Positions 17,941 to 26,981 of a stretch of 64,000 bases of DNA are shown here, in pieces. A model generated the notes under the pieces. It saw only the letters and a list, made by a program, of their open reading frames with translations. It did no database searches and was not told the origin of the DNA. Numbering within the stretch: the stretch's first letter is position 1; each line of letters begins with the position of its first letter. Position numbers and translations under genes: made by a program. The stretch covers positions 1,116,145 through 1,180,144 of the forward strand of contig NZ_KB849780.1 of NCBI RefSeq assembly GCF_000368965.1, read 5' to 3'. This stretch comes from Acinetobacter calcoaceticus DSM 30006 = CIP 81.8. GTDB lineage: Bacteria; Pseudomonadota; Gammaproteobacteria; Pseudomonadales; Moraxellaceae.

Positions 17941-18338
17941 TAGACCTCCCAATCTTTAATCAATGCTGCATCAGCTGTTAGATTCGGCTGGTTTTGAATG
18001 ACTTCCATCTGTGCGGTTACCCGGTAAAGATTTCCATTCACTTCATTAGTTTTGAAAGACTCGGGAATGAAGTTACATTGGTATTGTTGGCGCGTGCCCT
18101 GATCAATGACGAGATCCGCATAAAATGAAGCTGGTTTGTTTTGGTAAAGTCGCCAAAAAGCCATCATTTTATTGAAATCGGTTTTACTTAAATTCCAGTT
18201 CACATCAACAATGTGGCTATTACGTTTTACATCAATGTAATAGCGTCCACGCCCTCCATCCATTTGCTGACGCTTTACATCATCACCTGGTGTTACGCCA
18301 TAGCCATTTGTTTGAGGATTTAGCTTTAACTTGTACAT
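17940..18338 (-). CDS. Minor tail protein (gpM-like position)
   Basis: The 132-aa protein (MYKLKLNPQTNGYGVTPGDD, then DFNKMMAFWRLYQNKPASFY) is a small tail-tip protein. I recognise it mainly from its place after the tape measure and before the gpL-like gene, and from the general pattern of phage minor tail proteins. There is a one-base overlap with the next gene. It probably links the tail tube to the tip. Confidence 0.7.
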   Translation of the reverse strand: MYKLKLNPQTNGYGVTPGDDVKRQQMDGGRGRYYIDVKRNSHIVDVNWNLSKTDFNKMMAFWRLYQNKPASFYADLVIDQGTRQQYQCNFIPESFKTNEVNGNLYRVTAQMEVIQNQPNLTADAALIKDWEV

Positions 18339-18355
18339 AACTTTCCTTCAGGCAA

Positions 18356-18381
18356 TAAAAAACCCACTAGATGAGTGGGTT
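18356..18381 (-). terminator. Terminator-like hairpin
   Basis: AACCCACT / AGTGGGTT with a U-run on the minus strand, just upstream of the gpM-like gene. Confidence 0.7.
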
Positions 18382-18416
18382 AAACTTAACTTTAATATTA
18401 AGGAGTTTTCGATACA

Positions 18417-19010
18417 TTAAACTTCTAACAGCTTGATGTTATTTAAGCTCTTATTAATTCTTTCTTTTTTCTCTACAGATATATCGAGAATAAATAGCAG
18501 AAAATCTTTTAACACTTCAATTTGTGCTTTTGTGAAAAAATTCAATAATTTCGAAATTTCCTCAAAAGTATCTGATGTACTAATACGAAAAAGCCAAGAG
18601 GAAAAACTATTTGAAGATAAAACTTCGGTATCTTTTAATACGCAATTCATAATAGCTGGGGTATAAAATAAAAAACCTTGGGGTTTTAAAAATCCAAAAC
18701 CCGTATGATAATTATTTAAATATGAAACAGGTATTTCAAAAGGATTACTGTACCTATTATACATTTTCCTCTTTTCTTTAATTGCATTTACAGCCTCTTC
18801 AAAGTCCTCTCTAAACCATCCACCCGTTTCTAGAAGGTGCAGCTCATGCTTTATCCACTCTTCCTCAGTTAAGTTTAAATCGGTGCGATTTTTATCGAAA
18901 TACCAGTAACTTGTATCCGCATAATCTTCCTCTGGCAGAGTATAGGCCTTCCCCAAAGTAACATTTTTAAACTCTAACTCAATTCGCTTTTTTAGATTTT
19001 CGATATTCAT
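18417..19010 (-). CDS. Uncharacterised protein, DUF6714-like
   Basis: The 197-aa protein has no signal or membrane segment. The block GFGFLKPQGFLFYTPAIM recalls the FLTP-x-GFRYYLPA pattern of DUF6714 proteins; this is a memory match only. It lies between the lipoprotein and the gpM-like tail gene, splitting the usual tail order. It is AT-rich relative to its neighbours. It therefore looks like cargo and not a structural gene. Confidence 0.6.
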   Translation of the reverse strand: MNIENLKKRIELEFKNVTLGKAYTLPEEDYADTSYWYFDKNRTDLNLTEEEWIKHELHLLETGGWFREDFEEAVNAIKEKRKMYNRYSNPFEIPVSYLNNYHTGFGFLKPQGFLFYTPAIMNCVLKDTEVLSSNSFSSWLFRISTSDTFEEISKLLNFFTKAQIEVLKDFLLFILDISVEKKERINKSLNNIKLLEV

Positions 19011-19011
19011 T

Positions 19012-20160
19012 TTATTGCCCTAGAGCCCCGAGGTAGCTTTTACAATCATTAGCAGTTGCTTTAGCCATTTTTGCTTGAATTAAGTGTTCCTGATCTTGTG
19101 GAGACCAGCATGCATTCTCTGCATCTCTAGAAGCACCTAGCTCAGTATATGCATTATACCGAGTGAGCAATTGACTAGAATTCATTCCAGCACTACAACC
19201 GCCTAGCCCATTAGTAACATCTTTTGCGTAGACAACACGACTTCTTATAGGTTGCCAAGATTCTCTTGAACAAACCCAACAATCACCATTACCGTTAGTA
19301 ATACCACTTGGACACTTATTATCGGCATTTTTTTCTAACTCCTGAACGACAGGTTCAGCCTGTACTACATCATTTAAAATATTCTGAGTTGCTCCATTAG
19401 TTGCAACTTGAGCATCTAAACTTCCTGAATCAGCGTTAGAAATTACTTTTCCAGCTAAGGTTTCTAGAGGAAGAGTTTTTTCTGATGAATAAATTCCACC
19501 CTCTATAGTCCCTGTAAAACGCTGATAGCCCGTTTCTAAAAATCTGCAAGTAAAGTAACTTCCAGAGCGTGAAACATGCTCCCAGTCAATGGTAGGTCTA
19601 AAATTTGATACTTCAAAATACCATTGTTGGATATTTTTACAAACTGCATTAATAGAATCACCACGTGTAGTTTCTTTAACGCCATTAGATCTATAGATAA
19701 AAATACCTATTTCAGTAATAGGTGGCTCTCCAGCAATTGATTTCGGCTTATAACGAATCTGATTATTCCCTGCATCCATCACCCAATCAACAGCACCAAG
19801 TAACTGATCAACCGCAATACTTAAGGCAATTCCAGCAACTCCCCCTCTCAAAACTTCAGCCACTTGCTTAGCATTCGGTGTTACTAATGCTGCTGAAACT
19901 CTAGTGTCTTTTACCGTATCAATTAATGTTGATGCACCCATGACAGTTGAATTAGTAATAGACCATCCACCTAATGGTGCAGCTGCCGAACTCATCACTC
20001 GTGCTGATGCTGTTAAATTGTAATTAGATAGAGTTGGTGCTGCTAATTCAGTCGTTTGTAATAGATTCATCTGCATATTAGATTCAGACGTTTCATTTTG
20101 GTTGTTATCACCACACCCCGAAAGCCCCAACAATATTGCAAATAAAAACAGTTTTTTCAT
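19012..20160 (-). CDS. Lipoprotein with inovirus-coat-like block, cargo in the tail cluster
   Basis: The 382-aa protein has a lipoprotein signal (MKKLFLFAILLGLSGC, lipobox LSGC). A block at about residues 100-135 (RGGVAGIALSIAVDQLLGAV, then DWVMDAGNNQIRYKP) resembles, from memory, the hydrophobic part of TspB/g3p-like proteins of filamentous phages. Cys-containing loops follow (CPSGITNGNGDCWVC). Filamentous phage proteins in tailed phages are unusual. It sits just after the tape measure gene with a DUF6714-like gene, forming a two-gene insertion. The function is unknown. Confidence 0.6.
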   Translation of the reverse strand: MKKLFLFAILLGLSGCGDNNQNETSESNMQMNLLQTTELAAPTLSNYNLTASARVMSSAAAPLGGWSITNSTVMGASTLIDTVKDTRVSAALVTPNAKQVAEVLRGGVAGIALSIAVDQLLGAVDWVMDAGNNQIRYKPKSIAGEPPITEIGIFIYRSNGVKETTRGDSINAVCKNIQQWYFEVSNFRPTIDWEHVSRSGSYFTCRFLETGYQRFTGTIEGGIYSSEKTLPLETLAGKVISNADSGSLDAQVATNGATQNILNDVVQAEPVVQELEKNADNKCPSGITNGNGDCWVCSRESWQPIRSRVVYAKDVTNGLGGCSAGMNSSQLLTRYNAYTELGASRDAENACWSPQDQEHLIQAKMAKATANDCKSYLGALGQ

Positions 20161-20221
20161 TTATTTCCCCTTATTTTATAATAGTTTATTTTAATTTCTA
20201 ATAAAAAACCAGAATGAAATA

Positions 20222-20245
20222 ATAAAGCCCTCTAAAGGGCTTTAT
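20222..20245. terminator. Terminator-like hairpin after the tape measure
   Basis: ATAAAGCCC (20222-20230) / GGGCTTTAT (20237-20245) directly beyond the tape measure stop. Confidence 0.7.
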
Positions 20246-20246
20246 A

Positions 20247-23200
20247 TTATCGATTTCGTCTTGCAGTTGTGTTCTCAGTCAAAGAGCGGCTAATTAGAGA
20301 GTTTGGATTTTTAATATCCTCACTTACTAATTTCGGTACCGCTTTTGGAAGTTGTTTATCAAGTTCTTCCCTTACGATAATCCGGACAGTTTTCTCATCC
20401 AATTGTTCTGCTTCAACAGTTGCCCCATTAACCTGATTCACTACTTCAATTTTGAAATTGATAGTTGGAGAAGATTGCTCAAAAGAAGGCATAAACTCAG
20501 CTTGAGGGCGTGGAGATTGCCTTGAGGTAAAGTCCTGCACGTCTTCAAGATTTGAGCGATCCTGAACTAAACCATTTGATGAGAAGTAAACCTTTCCATC
20601 ATGAAATAGATCTGAGTTTGCAGAGGTAGTTGGATTGGCAGCACTAGCATTGCCTTTATAAATAATCTGATCATCTTGATAAGACTGATTAAAGATGTTC
20701 GAGATATCTCTACTTTGGCTAAATGCCCGTGAACTCTGATTAGCCCGATTCATGACATTTTCAAAACTGGTATTGTATTGAGCATGGTTCGAAATAAATG
20801 AATCTGGACTTGTGGCCCGTCTCATTTGTTCAACTTTCTCAACTCCTCCCCATTTTTTAATATCATCCTGAGACCAGACAATCTCGCCCTTGTGCACAGC
20901 TCCAGCAATATCATACTTCTTACCTTTCCCTGTATAACCACCATCAGCAAAGCCTTTGGAAGGATCCAGAAGAATAGGACTTGAATTACCACGTTCTCTG
21001 AAGATCGAAACTTCCTTCAGCAATTCTTTCTGAGCATTCTGAACTGTGCTGTTTGAAACAGAACTATTTAGAATTTTCGAGTTAGAAAAATTAGATACGT
21101 TCGATTTATTAGCAATATAGGATTTACTACTTTGAATCGATTTATCCAGAACTTTGCTAAAGCTTGAATTGTTCCCGGCATACTTGTTAGTAATGCTTTG
21201 AACATCTCCCGATCTTGAATCCGCATCTTTGCTTGGCTTGAGAGCATTAACGATAATCTGATTCTCTCGAGTAGGTTGATTAAAGATATTCGAGATATTT
21301 TGATTTTCATTAAAAGCTTTTGAGCTTAGGAATGAACGTTTAAAGACATTTTCTGCTGAAGTGTTGTTAGTGGCATGGTTATTAATAAATGCTTCAGGGC
21401 CTGAGCTCTTACGCATATTCTCAACCAAACCAACACCACCCCAGCGTTTAATATCTTCTTGCGACCAGACCACCTCTCCTTTATGGACAATACCTGCAGG
21501 TTCGTATTTACCACCAGATCCGGTGAAACCACCATCAGCAAAGCCTTGATCTTTAATTGCCCGGATATTCGCAATAATGCTGGCACCCTGTGCAACCGCC
21601 CCAGCAATTAAAGATAAGTTATACGGAAAACCAACTTTTGCAGCTGCTGCAATATTTTGCTGAATGGCAATACCGGCAGCAGCAATTGCATAAGCTTTAT
21701 CCGCAGCAAACATGAGCTTGTAAGCTTTAGATTGCTCACCAAACATAGAACCAAACATCGATGTGACAGAACCCATCATTTGCCCACCAAGAGCAATTTG
21801 AGTGTTCAGTCGATCCTGTTGATATTTGTCTTCAATGTCCTTAGCGTTCTGAGCATATTCATTACCAATTTGATTGCGTTGCTCTTGAGCAGCTTGAATG
21901 ATTGCAGTCTTCTGGTTTTCGTAATCCTGAAGCTGAATTAATCCAGCTTCCATCTGTGCATTCAGACCATCTAAACCGCTTTGCTCATTTAAATCAGCAG
22001 CAGCAAACTGACTATCAGCAAGATCATTTGCAGCACCCAGGCGACTAAACCGTTCCTGATCCTGTCTGTAGAACTCACTGGTACCATTCATATCAGCCTG
22101 AATACCACCCCAGTTCTGAACAGCGTTATTTACTTTGTCGCGTGTCTCTTTGTCCTGTGTAGCTTTAGATAACGCAATAAGTTTTTGACGCTCTTCTATG
22201 GAAAGTTTTGAGTTCTTAAGGATCTCCTCTCTTTCAAGTCTATAGCGTTCCTGCATAGCTTGAGTTTCAGAAAGCAGAGATAATCGGGCTTGAAATGATC
22301 GTTGCTCTTGAGCCAATTTCATAAGCGCGTTTTCTTGCTGATATTGCTGTTCCAGCAACTCCACAGCTTGCTTTTGTTCCGATTTACTTAATTCAACATC
22401 ATGAGCCGCGTTAAACTTTTTGCGATCAAAATTTTCTTTAAGTAATTCAGCCTCGGTTTTCTGGAACTCCTTATAGTCCTCTAGTTTGCTTCTAGTAGCT
22501 TGTTTGGCAATCGCAATATCATTATCAGCACGGCGTTGTAATTCAGCCTTGATTTCAGCAGTACGTTCTGGCGTAAAGCCTGCTTTATCTACATCCTCTA
22601 ATCTAACCGTTAAATTATTCTGGATCCGCTGCACTTCACTAGCCACTTCATTCTCAAGTGAACGCTGAGCATCTAACTGACGATCAAGTTGTGATTGGAT
22701 ATCACCTGATGCCTTATCACTCCCTTTACTTGCTCCGCTCTTAACCTTGCTTTGCATACTTGGTGACTGATGAAGAAGTTTAAGTGTTACACCATCTTCA
22801 AAGATCACTTCACTGACATAACCACCACCCTTGCTGTCATACCGCGTCTTAATGTCTTTAACAGCAACATTGGTAGTGATCGGTGTACCTTCAGGCATTG
22901 AAAAATCAATACCCTTATGAAATGAAGAAGCCCCTTTAGTAGGGGCTTTTCGTGGACCGTAATTTGAACTGATCTTGTAGGATGACAATGGTTTGCCACC
23001 TGCTTGCAATCGGGCCAGATGTTCATTAGAAACTTTCTGGCCAGACATGGAACCACCATAACGAACATCAAGATGAGGGCCTGTACCAATACCAGATTTT
23101 CCTGACACACCGACTAGGCGTTTAGAGAGTTTTTGCTGTTTAGATAGCTCATTCGTAGTTTCCTTTAATGCTTTATTCTTCGCATCAATCACATTCTTGT

Positions 23201-25337
23201 TTTGTTCTTCAATAGATAGTACTTGCAAGCCTTTTTGAGCTATTTGGTAGGTATATTCAACCCCCTCCTTTCGAGCCCAATTTGCACTTTTAAGTAGCTC
23301 CTCTGCTTGTTTCTCTGTAAATCCCTTTGCTAATGCAAATTTCATAAAATATGCATCATATTCACGATCATAAAGAGAATCAGCATATTTCTTTTGTGCA
23401 TTTTTAGCTGCTAATGCCGCTCTCTCATTTTCATTTAAGGACTTGGTATTTTTATCAACTCCGACAATGGCATTTTCAGCCTTATTGCCTGCAAGTGTTA
23501 CTTCGACACCAAATAAGCTATATGTTTGTTTAGTCTTGGCAGCAGTTTCAGCTGCTTCATCATAGGCATTTACTTGTTTAAGCAATGCATCCCGTAAATC
23601 GGACGGAATCTTTTCGCTCTTTAATTGCTCAATCGCTTCAGTATAAGAAATGGTACCAAGTCGTGCTTTATTTGAAATTTCAGCAACTTTAGCATTGCCC
23701 ACTGCATAGTTCTGGATATTGATTAATGCTGACCCGACCGCTAATTCATGCCGTTCTAAAGCCTTGTTTTGATCTTCAATTGTCGCTGCTAAATCACCTA
23801 ATTTTTCCTTACGTTGTTCATCATTAAGGGCTTTAATCTCTTCCTTAGTCAACTTTGCAGCTTCGGCTTGCTCTTTTAGCTTTGCAGTGGCTTCAGCAGA
23901 TTTATTTGAGAAATACATATAAGTAGCAGCCAAAGCAGTCACGCCTAATGTGATTGCCCCAATTGGACCACCAATTAACCCCCATGCACCGCTTACTAAT
24001 CCTGCCATTGAAGCACTTTTGCCTTGTGCTAACGTAACTGCCTTCGTTGCATTCTCAACATTATTGGCTGCAAGAACATATCTGGCGCTTGCTGCACTTG
24101 CACCATATTTAGCTTGAGTTTCAGCATTTGTTGCTCGTACATTAACTAAATGCGCTTCCGCTTCAGCCAGTGCTGCTTTTGCATTTTCTAAGGACTTTTG
24201 CTTTTGCAATTGTGATGCAGCATTGTCAGCTACTAATGAACCTACTTTGGTATTTAAAGCCGATACTTGTGTTGCGATTGCTTTGGTTAATAATGCAGTG
24301 CCTCCCAAAATAGCTACATAAGAGATTGATTCTAAATTCTCGGCTAGAACCTTAATTGAACCAGATAAGACTTGAGCCGCTCCGCTTCCTTGGCTAGCTT
24401 CCCCGACAAATTTAGTAATCTCATTATTAAGAAGAGTTAATGACTGGCTGATCGTAATATCCGTTTTACCAAATAATGCATCTACATCAGACTCTACATT
24501 TCTAAGAGCTTTTACAATTTCCTGTGAAGTGATTTTTCCTTCAGCAGCAACTGAACGCAACTCACCTACAGTGATACCCATGCCCTGAGCAATAGCCTTA
24601 GCTAATGCAGGGGTTTGCTCCATGACAGAGTTCAGTTCTTCTCCACGCAATGTACCGCTTGCGAGTGCTTGTCCAAACTGCATCAATGAAGCATCTGCTG
24701 CTTCTGCAGTTGCTCCACTAATAGCCACTGCTTTTGATACTGTTTCAGTTAAACGCGCAGTGTCGTCCATTGTTAGATTTAAAGTTTTGGAATTGTCACT
24801 AAAGCGCTGGTACACCTGTAAAACTGAATCCCAAGTTGAATAAGTTTTTTGAGCAATCTGGAAAGTATCTTCAGTTGCTTTATTCAGTTCAGCCTGACTG
24901 TTAGTAACTAACTTCAGTCTGTTTTGTAGCCCTGTATAGGCATCAATTTTAGTAATGGCAGCATTGACCGTAGCCAAGCCTGCCATATATCCAGCTAAAG
25001 CTTTAATTGAGGTACCGAATGAATTAGCCGCTTTATCCTGTTTATCCAGCTCATTGGTTGTGGCTTTAATTTCTTGAGCAAATTTATGATTTTGGTGAGT
25101 TGCTTGCTTAGTCACTTCAACCGATTTTTGAACTGAAGTATTTGAATTGTTAACTGTAGTATTAAAGTTTTGAACAATATTATTGGTAATAGTAAGCTGT
25201 TTCTCCATATCTTTTGATGTTTTAGATGCGGAATCACCTCGAGCAGTAAATTTTGACAATTCTTCTGCCAAGGCTTTGACATTACGTTCAGCATTTTGCG
25301 AATCAATAACAATGACCAGACGAGATTCTTGTGCCAT
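20247..25337 (-). CDS. Tail tape measure protein with M23-like domain
   Basis: I start at the ATG at 25337, after GAGGAAAG. The 1696-aa protein sets tail length and is threaded into the host. The first ~330 residues contain the TMP N-terminal domain (YQRFSDNSKTLNL, then GTLRGEELNSVMEQTPALAK). Membrane-like helices follow, then an M23-like block at about 760-860 (SSFHKGIDF) and a long coiled coil. In the second M23 motif the usual HxH reads LLH, so activity is doubtful. The C-terminal third holds two copies of a ~98-residue module (FADGGFTG, VHKGEVVWSQEDIKRWGGV). Confidence 0.93.
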   Translation of the reverse strand: MAQESRLVIVIDSQNAERNVKALAEELSKFTARGDSASKTSKDMEKQLTITNNIVQNFNTTVNNSNTSVQKSVEVTKQATHQNHKFAQEIKATTNELDKQDKAANSFGTSIKALAGYMAGLATVNAAITKIDAYTGLQNRLKLVTNSQAELNKATEDTFQIAQKTYSTWDSVLQVYQRFSDNSKTLNLTMDDTARLTETVSKAVAISGATAEAADASLMQFGQALASGTLRGEELNSVMEQTPALAKAIAQGMGITVGELRSVAAEGKITSQEIVKALRNVESDVDALFGKTDITISQSLTLLNNEITKFVGEASQGSGAAQVLSGSIKVLAENLESISYVAILGGTALLTKAIATQVSALNTKVGSLVADNAASQLQKQKSLENAKAALAEAEAHLVNVRATNAETQAKYGASAASARYVLAANNVENATKAVTLAQGKSASMAGLVSGAWGLIGGPIGAITLGVTALAATYMYFSNKSAEATAKLKEQAEAAKLTKEEIKALNDEQRKEKLGDLAATIEDQNKALERHELAVGSALINIQNYAVGNAKVAEISNKARLGTISYTEAIEQLKSEKIPSDLRDALLKQVNAYDEAAETAAKTKQTYSLFGVEVTLAGNKAENAIVGVDKNTKSLNENERAALAAKNAQKKYADSLYDREYDAYFMKFALAKGFTEKQAEELLKSANWARKEGVEYTYQIAQKGLQVLSIEEQNKNVIDAKNKALKETTNELSKQQKLSKRLVGVSGKSGIGTGPHLDVRYGGSMSGQKVSNEHLARLQAGGKPLSSYKISSNYGPRKAPTKGASSFHKGIDFSMPEGTPITTNVAVKDIKTRYDSKGGGYVSEVIFEDGVTLKLLHQSPSMQSKVKSGASKGSDKASGDIQSQLDRQLDAQRSLENEVASEVQRIQNNLTVRLEDVDKAGFTPERTAEIKAELQRRADNDIAIAKQATRSKLEDYKEFQKTEAELLKENFDRKKFNAAHDVELSKSEQKQAVELLEQQYQQENALMKLAQEQRSFQARLSLLSETQAMQERYRLEREEILKNSKLSIEERQKLIALSKATQDKETRDKVNNAVQNWGGIQADMNGTSEFYRQDQERFSRLGAANDLADSQFAAADLNEQSGLDGLNAQMEAGLIQLQDYENQKTAIIQAAQEQRNQIGNEYAQNAKDIEDKYQQDRLNTQIALGGQMMGSVTSMFGSMFGEQSKAYKLMFAADKAYAIAAAGIAIQQNIAAAAKVGFPYNLSLIAGAVAQGASIIANIRAIKDQGFADGGFTGSGGKYEPAGIVHKGEVVWSQEDIKRWGGVGLVENMRKSSGPEAFINNHATNNTSAENVFKRSFLSSKAFNENQNISNIFNQPTRENQIIVNALKPSKDADSRSGDVQSITNKYAGNNSSFSKVLDKSIQSSKSYIANKSNVSNFSNSKILNSSVSNSTVQNAQKELLKEVSIFRERGNSSPILLDPSKGFADGGYTGKGKKYDIAGAVHKGEIVWSQDDIKKWGGVEKVEQMRRATSPDSFISNHAQYNTSFENVMNRANQSSRAFSQSRDISNIFNQSYQDDQIIYKGNASAANPTTSANSDLFHDGKVYFSSNGLVQDRSNLEDVQDFTSRQSPRPQAEFMPSFEQSSPTINFKIEVVNQVNGATVEAEQLDEKTVRIIVREELDKQLPKAVPKLVSEDIKNPNSLISRSLTENTTARRNR
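20662..20956 (-). repeat. Tape measure C-terminal module, copy 2
   Basis: Encodes FADGGYTGKGKKYDIAGAVH through SRDISNIFNQSYQDDQII. It is about 60 percent identical by eye to copy 1 at 21253-21551, so it is an internal duplication of about 98 codons. Confidence 0.85.
21253..21551 (-). repeat. Tape measure C-terminal module, copy 1
   Basis: Encodes FADGGFTGSGGKYEPAGIVH through NQNISNIFNQPTRENQII. It is the partner of the repeat at 20662-20956. The two are offset by about 590 bp (197 codons). Confidence 0.85.
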
Positions 25338-25396
25338 TTTCACTTTCCTCTAGGCAATAAAAAAGCCCACAAGAGGTGAGCTATGAATTTTGGGTA

Positions 25397-25423
25397 ATAA
25401 AAAACCCACTCAGTGAGTGGGTT
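25397..25423. terminator. Near-perfect palindromic terminator
   Basis: AACCCACTCA-G-TGAGTGGGTT with a U-run on the minus strand, between the 90-aa membrane protein and the tape measure gene. Confidence 0.7.
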
Positions 25424-25462
25424 GTTAAAGTTGATTCTATTGGTGGTTAGGGTACCTTGTTT

Positions 25463-25735
25463 TTATGACATTGCTTTATTTTCATGGTATCTGAGTATGC
25501 TGGCTACCTTTTGAAATAGATAACCCCCAAGGAATCCATTAAACATAATTCCAATACCTGTAATAACCATAATGCCAGACCATACAGTCTCAGTACCATA
25601 ATAAGTTCGCGGTACTTCTACTCGCCCAAATGCCAATATAAAAATAAATCCAGCAATAAACCCTAGAGCAATTAATATCCATCCAATAGCATTGCAGACT
25701 TCACTTTCTTTCATGCCTTGATTTTCTGTACTCAT
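25463..25735 (-). CDS. 90-aa two-TM membrane protein
   Basis: Unknown family. Two membrane helices at about residues 17-37 (IGWILIALGFIAGFIFILAF) and 51-73 frame a short loop. It ends the run of small envelope genes upstream of the tape measure (25463-27330) and lies 10 bp from the lipoprotein gene. The cluster suggests envelope-directed lysogenic cargo or superinfection exclusion, by context only. Confidence 0.65.
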   Translation of the reverse strand: MSTENQGMKESEVCNAIGWILIALGFIAGFIFILAFGRVEVPRTYYGTETVWSGIMVITGIGIMFNGFLGGYLFQKVASILRYHENKAMS

Positions 25736-25745
25736 ATCAATCTAC

Positions 25746-26189
25746 TCACTTAACAGGGGTTTTATTTAGCAACTGATCAACCAATTCATTAATCTTCGTT
25801 TCAGTACTACGCCACTTATTTGGAGCTAAACCGCCATTACCACGCAATCTAAAAGATGCTTCGGAAACTTGTCTTCCATTTTGCAAAAGATTGAATTGAG
25901 CAGCAACCATATATGGAGCCATATCCCAAGAACGAGTAGCTGTATAGTTTAAAGTAGTCTGACAAAGGCTTAAGTTATCAGTATCTTTATAAGTTTTCGC
26001 ATCAATTTTATAACGCTCGAAACTACGCTCAACGATTTGATTAAAATCCTTGATGATAACTTTCGGGTTATCGACAATACAAACTTGTCGAATAGACTCT
26101 GGATTAAATCCAGTAGCATTATTAACTTGAATTGATGTACACCCCACAAACACTATACTTAATAAACTAACAGCCAATAATTTCTTCAT
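25746..26189 (-). CDS. Small lipoprotein of unknown function
   Basis: I start at the ATG at 26189, where a lipoprotein signal begins (MKKLLAVSLLSIVFVGC, lipobox FVGC). The mature part (about 130 aa) has two Cys (VCIVD, LSLCQTT) and resembles small stress-type outer-membrane lipoproteins; no family is assigned. It probably faces the periplasm. It sits in the same envelope cluster as the TolA-like gene. Confidence 0.7.
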   Translation of the reverse strand: MKKLLAVSLLSIVFVGCTSIQVNNATGFNPESIRQVCIVDNPKVIIKDFNQIVERSFERYKIDAKTYKDTDNLSLCQTTLNYTATRSWDMAPYMVAAQFNLLQNGRQVSEASFRLRGNGGLAPNKWRSTETKINELVDQLLNKTPVK

Positions 26190-26300
26190 GCATTTTTCAC
26201 CATTTGTTATAAAGTGAACCAACTTTAACAAACTGGTTACTAAATGTCACATAAACAAAAACTACCCCAAGAGTCATATATTTTAATTAATAGTAACTTA

Positions 26301-26711
26301 TTAAGTGGCATTAAAATTAATTGTTAGATTTCTTGCCATCTTTCTAATAATAGTATTTTCAGGCAAAGTAAACGGAGTTGATTTTTTTATCGCTTGTTCG
26401 ATACTTAACTTAAACTCCTTAGGTATCTCATTCAAAAAAATTATTTGGTCTACTTCACCTTTCTCCGTTAATAGAACTCTAACTCTTGCAATTGTTCCCG
26501 CGGATTTAGGAGGTACATCCCAAGCATTTAATATTTTCTTCTGATAAGTATCTTTATACTTTTTTACTATCATTAGGGCATCATCTTGCTCCTGAGCACT
26601 TACAATCTCATTAGAAATATTCTTATTTACAAAACTATCTAAATCTTGACTATAAAGATTAGTACAGGCAAGTGAACTCAAAACCAATCCCAATAAAATA
26701 GTTTTTTTCAT
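26301..26711 (-). CDS. Secreted TolA C-terminal / TonB-like protein
   Basis: I start at the ATG at 26711 (MKKTILLGLVLSSLACTNLY). Either a signal peptide or a lipobox-like SLAC is possible. The mature part has the TolA C-terminal pattern: YKDTYQKKILNAWDVPP, then ARVRVLLTEKGEVDQIIF and AIKKSTPFTLPEN. It lacks the long TolA helix and membrane anchor. A free TolA-III-like domain in the periplasm could compete with host TolA, the co-receptor for filamentous phages and colicins. That role is inference. Confidence 0.72.
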   Translation of the reverse strand: MKKTILLGLVLSSLACTNLYSQDLDSFVNKNISNEIVSAQEQDDALMIVKKYKDTYQKKILNAWDVPPKSAGTIARVRVLLTEKGEVDQIIFLNEIPKEFKLSIEQAIKKSTPFTLPENTIIRKMARNLTINFNAT

Positions 26712-26759
26712 GAAAATATCCATTTTAATAATGAGTAAAATTTAACATTTCAGAAAATG

Positions 26760-26780
26760 AAAAACCACCAGAAGGTGGCT
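26760..26780 (-). terminator. Terminator-like hairpin
   Basis: CCACC / GGTGG with a U-run on the minus strand, just after the 45-aa gene. Confidence 0.65.
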
Positions 26781-26917
26781 TATTTATTCGTATTAGTTAT
26801 TCCTACTTGGTCAACTATGAAATCTGCAATATCTTGTGTTGTCATATCTTTAACAAAATACAAATACACAATAATTAGAAATAAAAAACCTAGTGTCCAA
26901 GATGCATATTTACTCAT
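26780..26917 (-). CDS. 45-aa single-TM protein
   Basis: ATG at 26917 follows AAAGGATTCTA, a good ribosome-binding site. It encodes one membrane helix (WTLGFLFLIIVYLYFV) and an acidic tail (KDMTTQDIADFIVDQVG). No family is known to me. A similar-size TM protein is encoded at 39068-39199. It is one of the small envelope genes upstream of the tape measure. Confidence 0.6.
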   Translation of the reverse strand: MSKYASWTLGFLFLIIVYLYFVKDMTTQDIADFIVDQVGITNTNK

Positions 26918-26981
26918 TAGAATCCTTTAATAAAATTTTCAAGTTTAGAAAATAAATTATTAAAGTCTTAAGTGATAAAAA

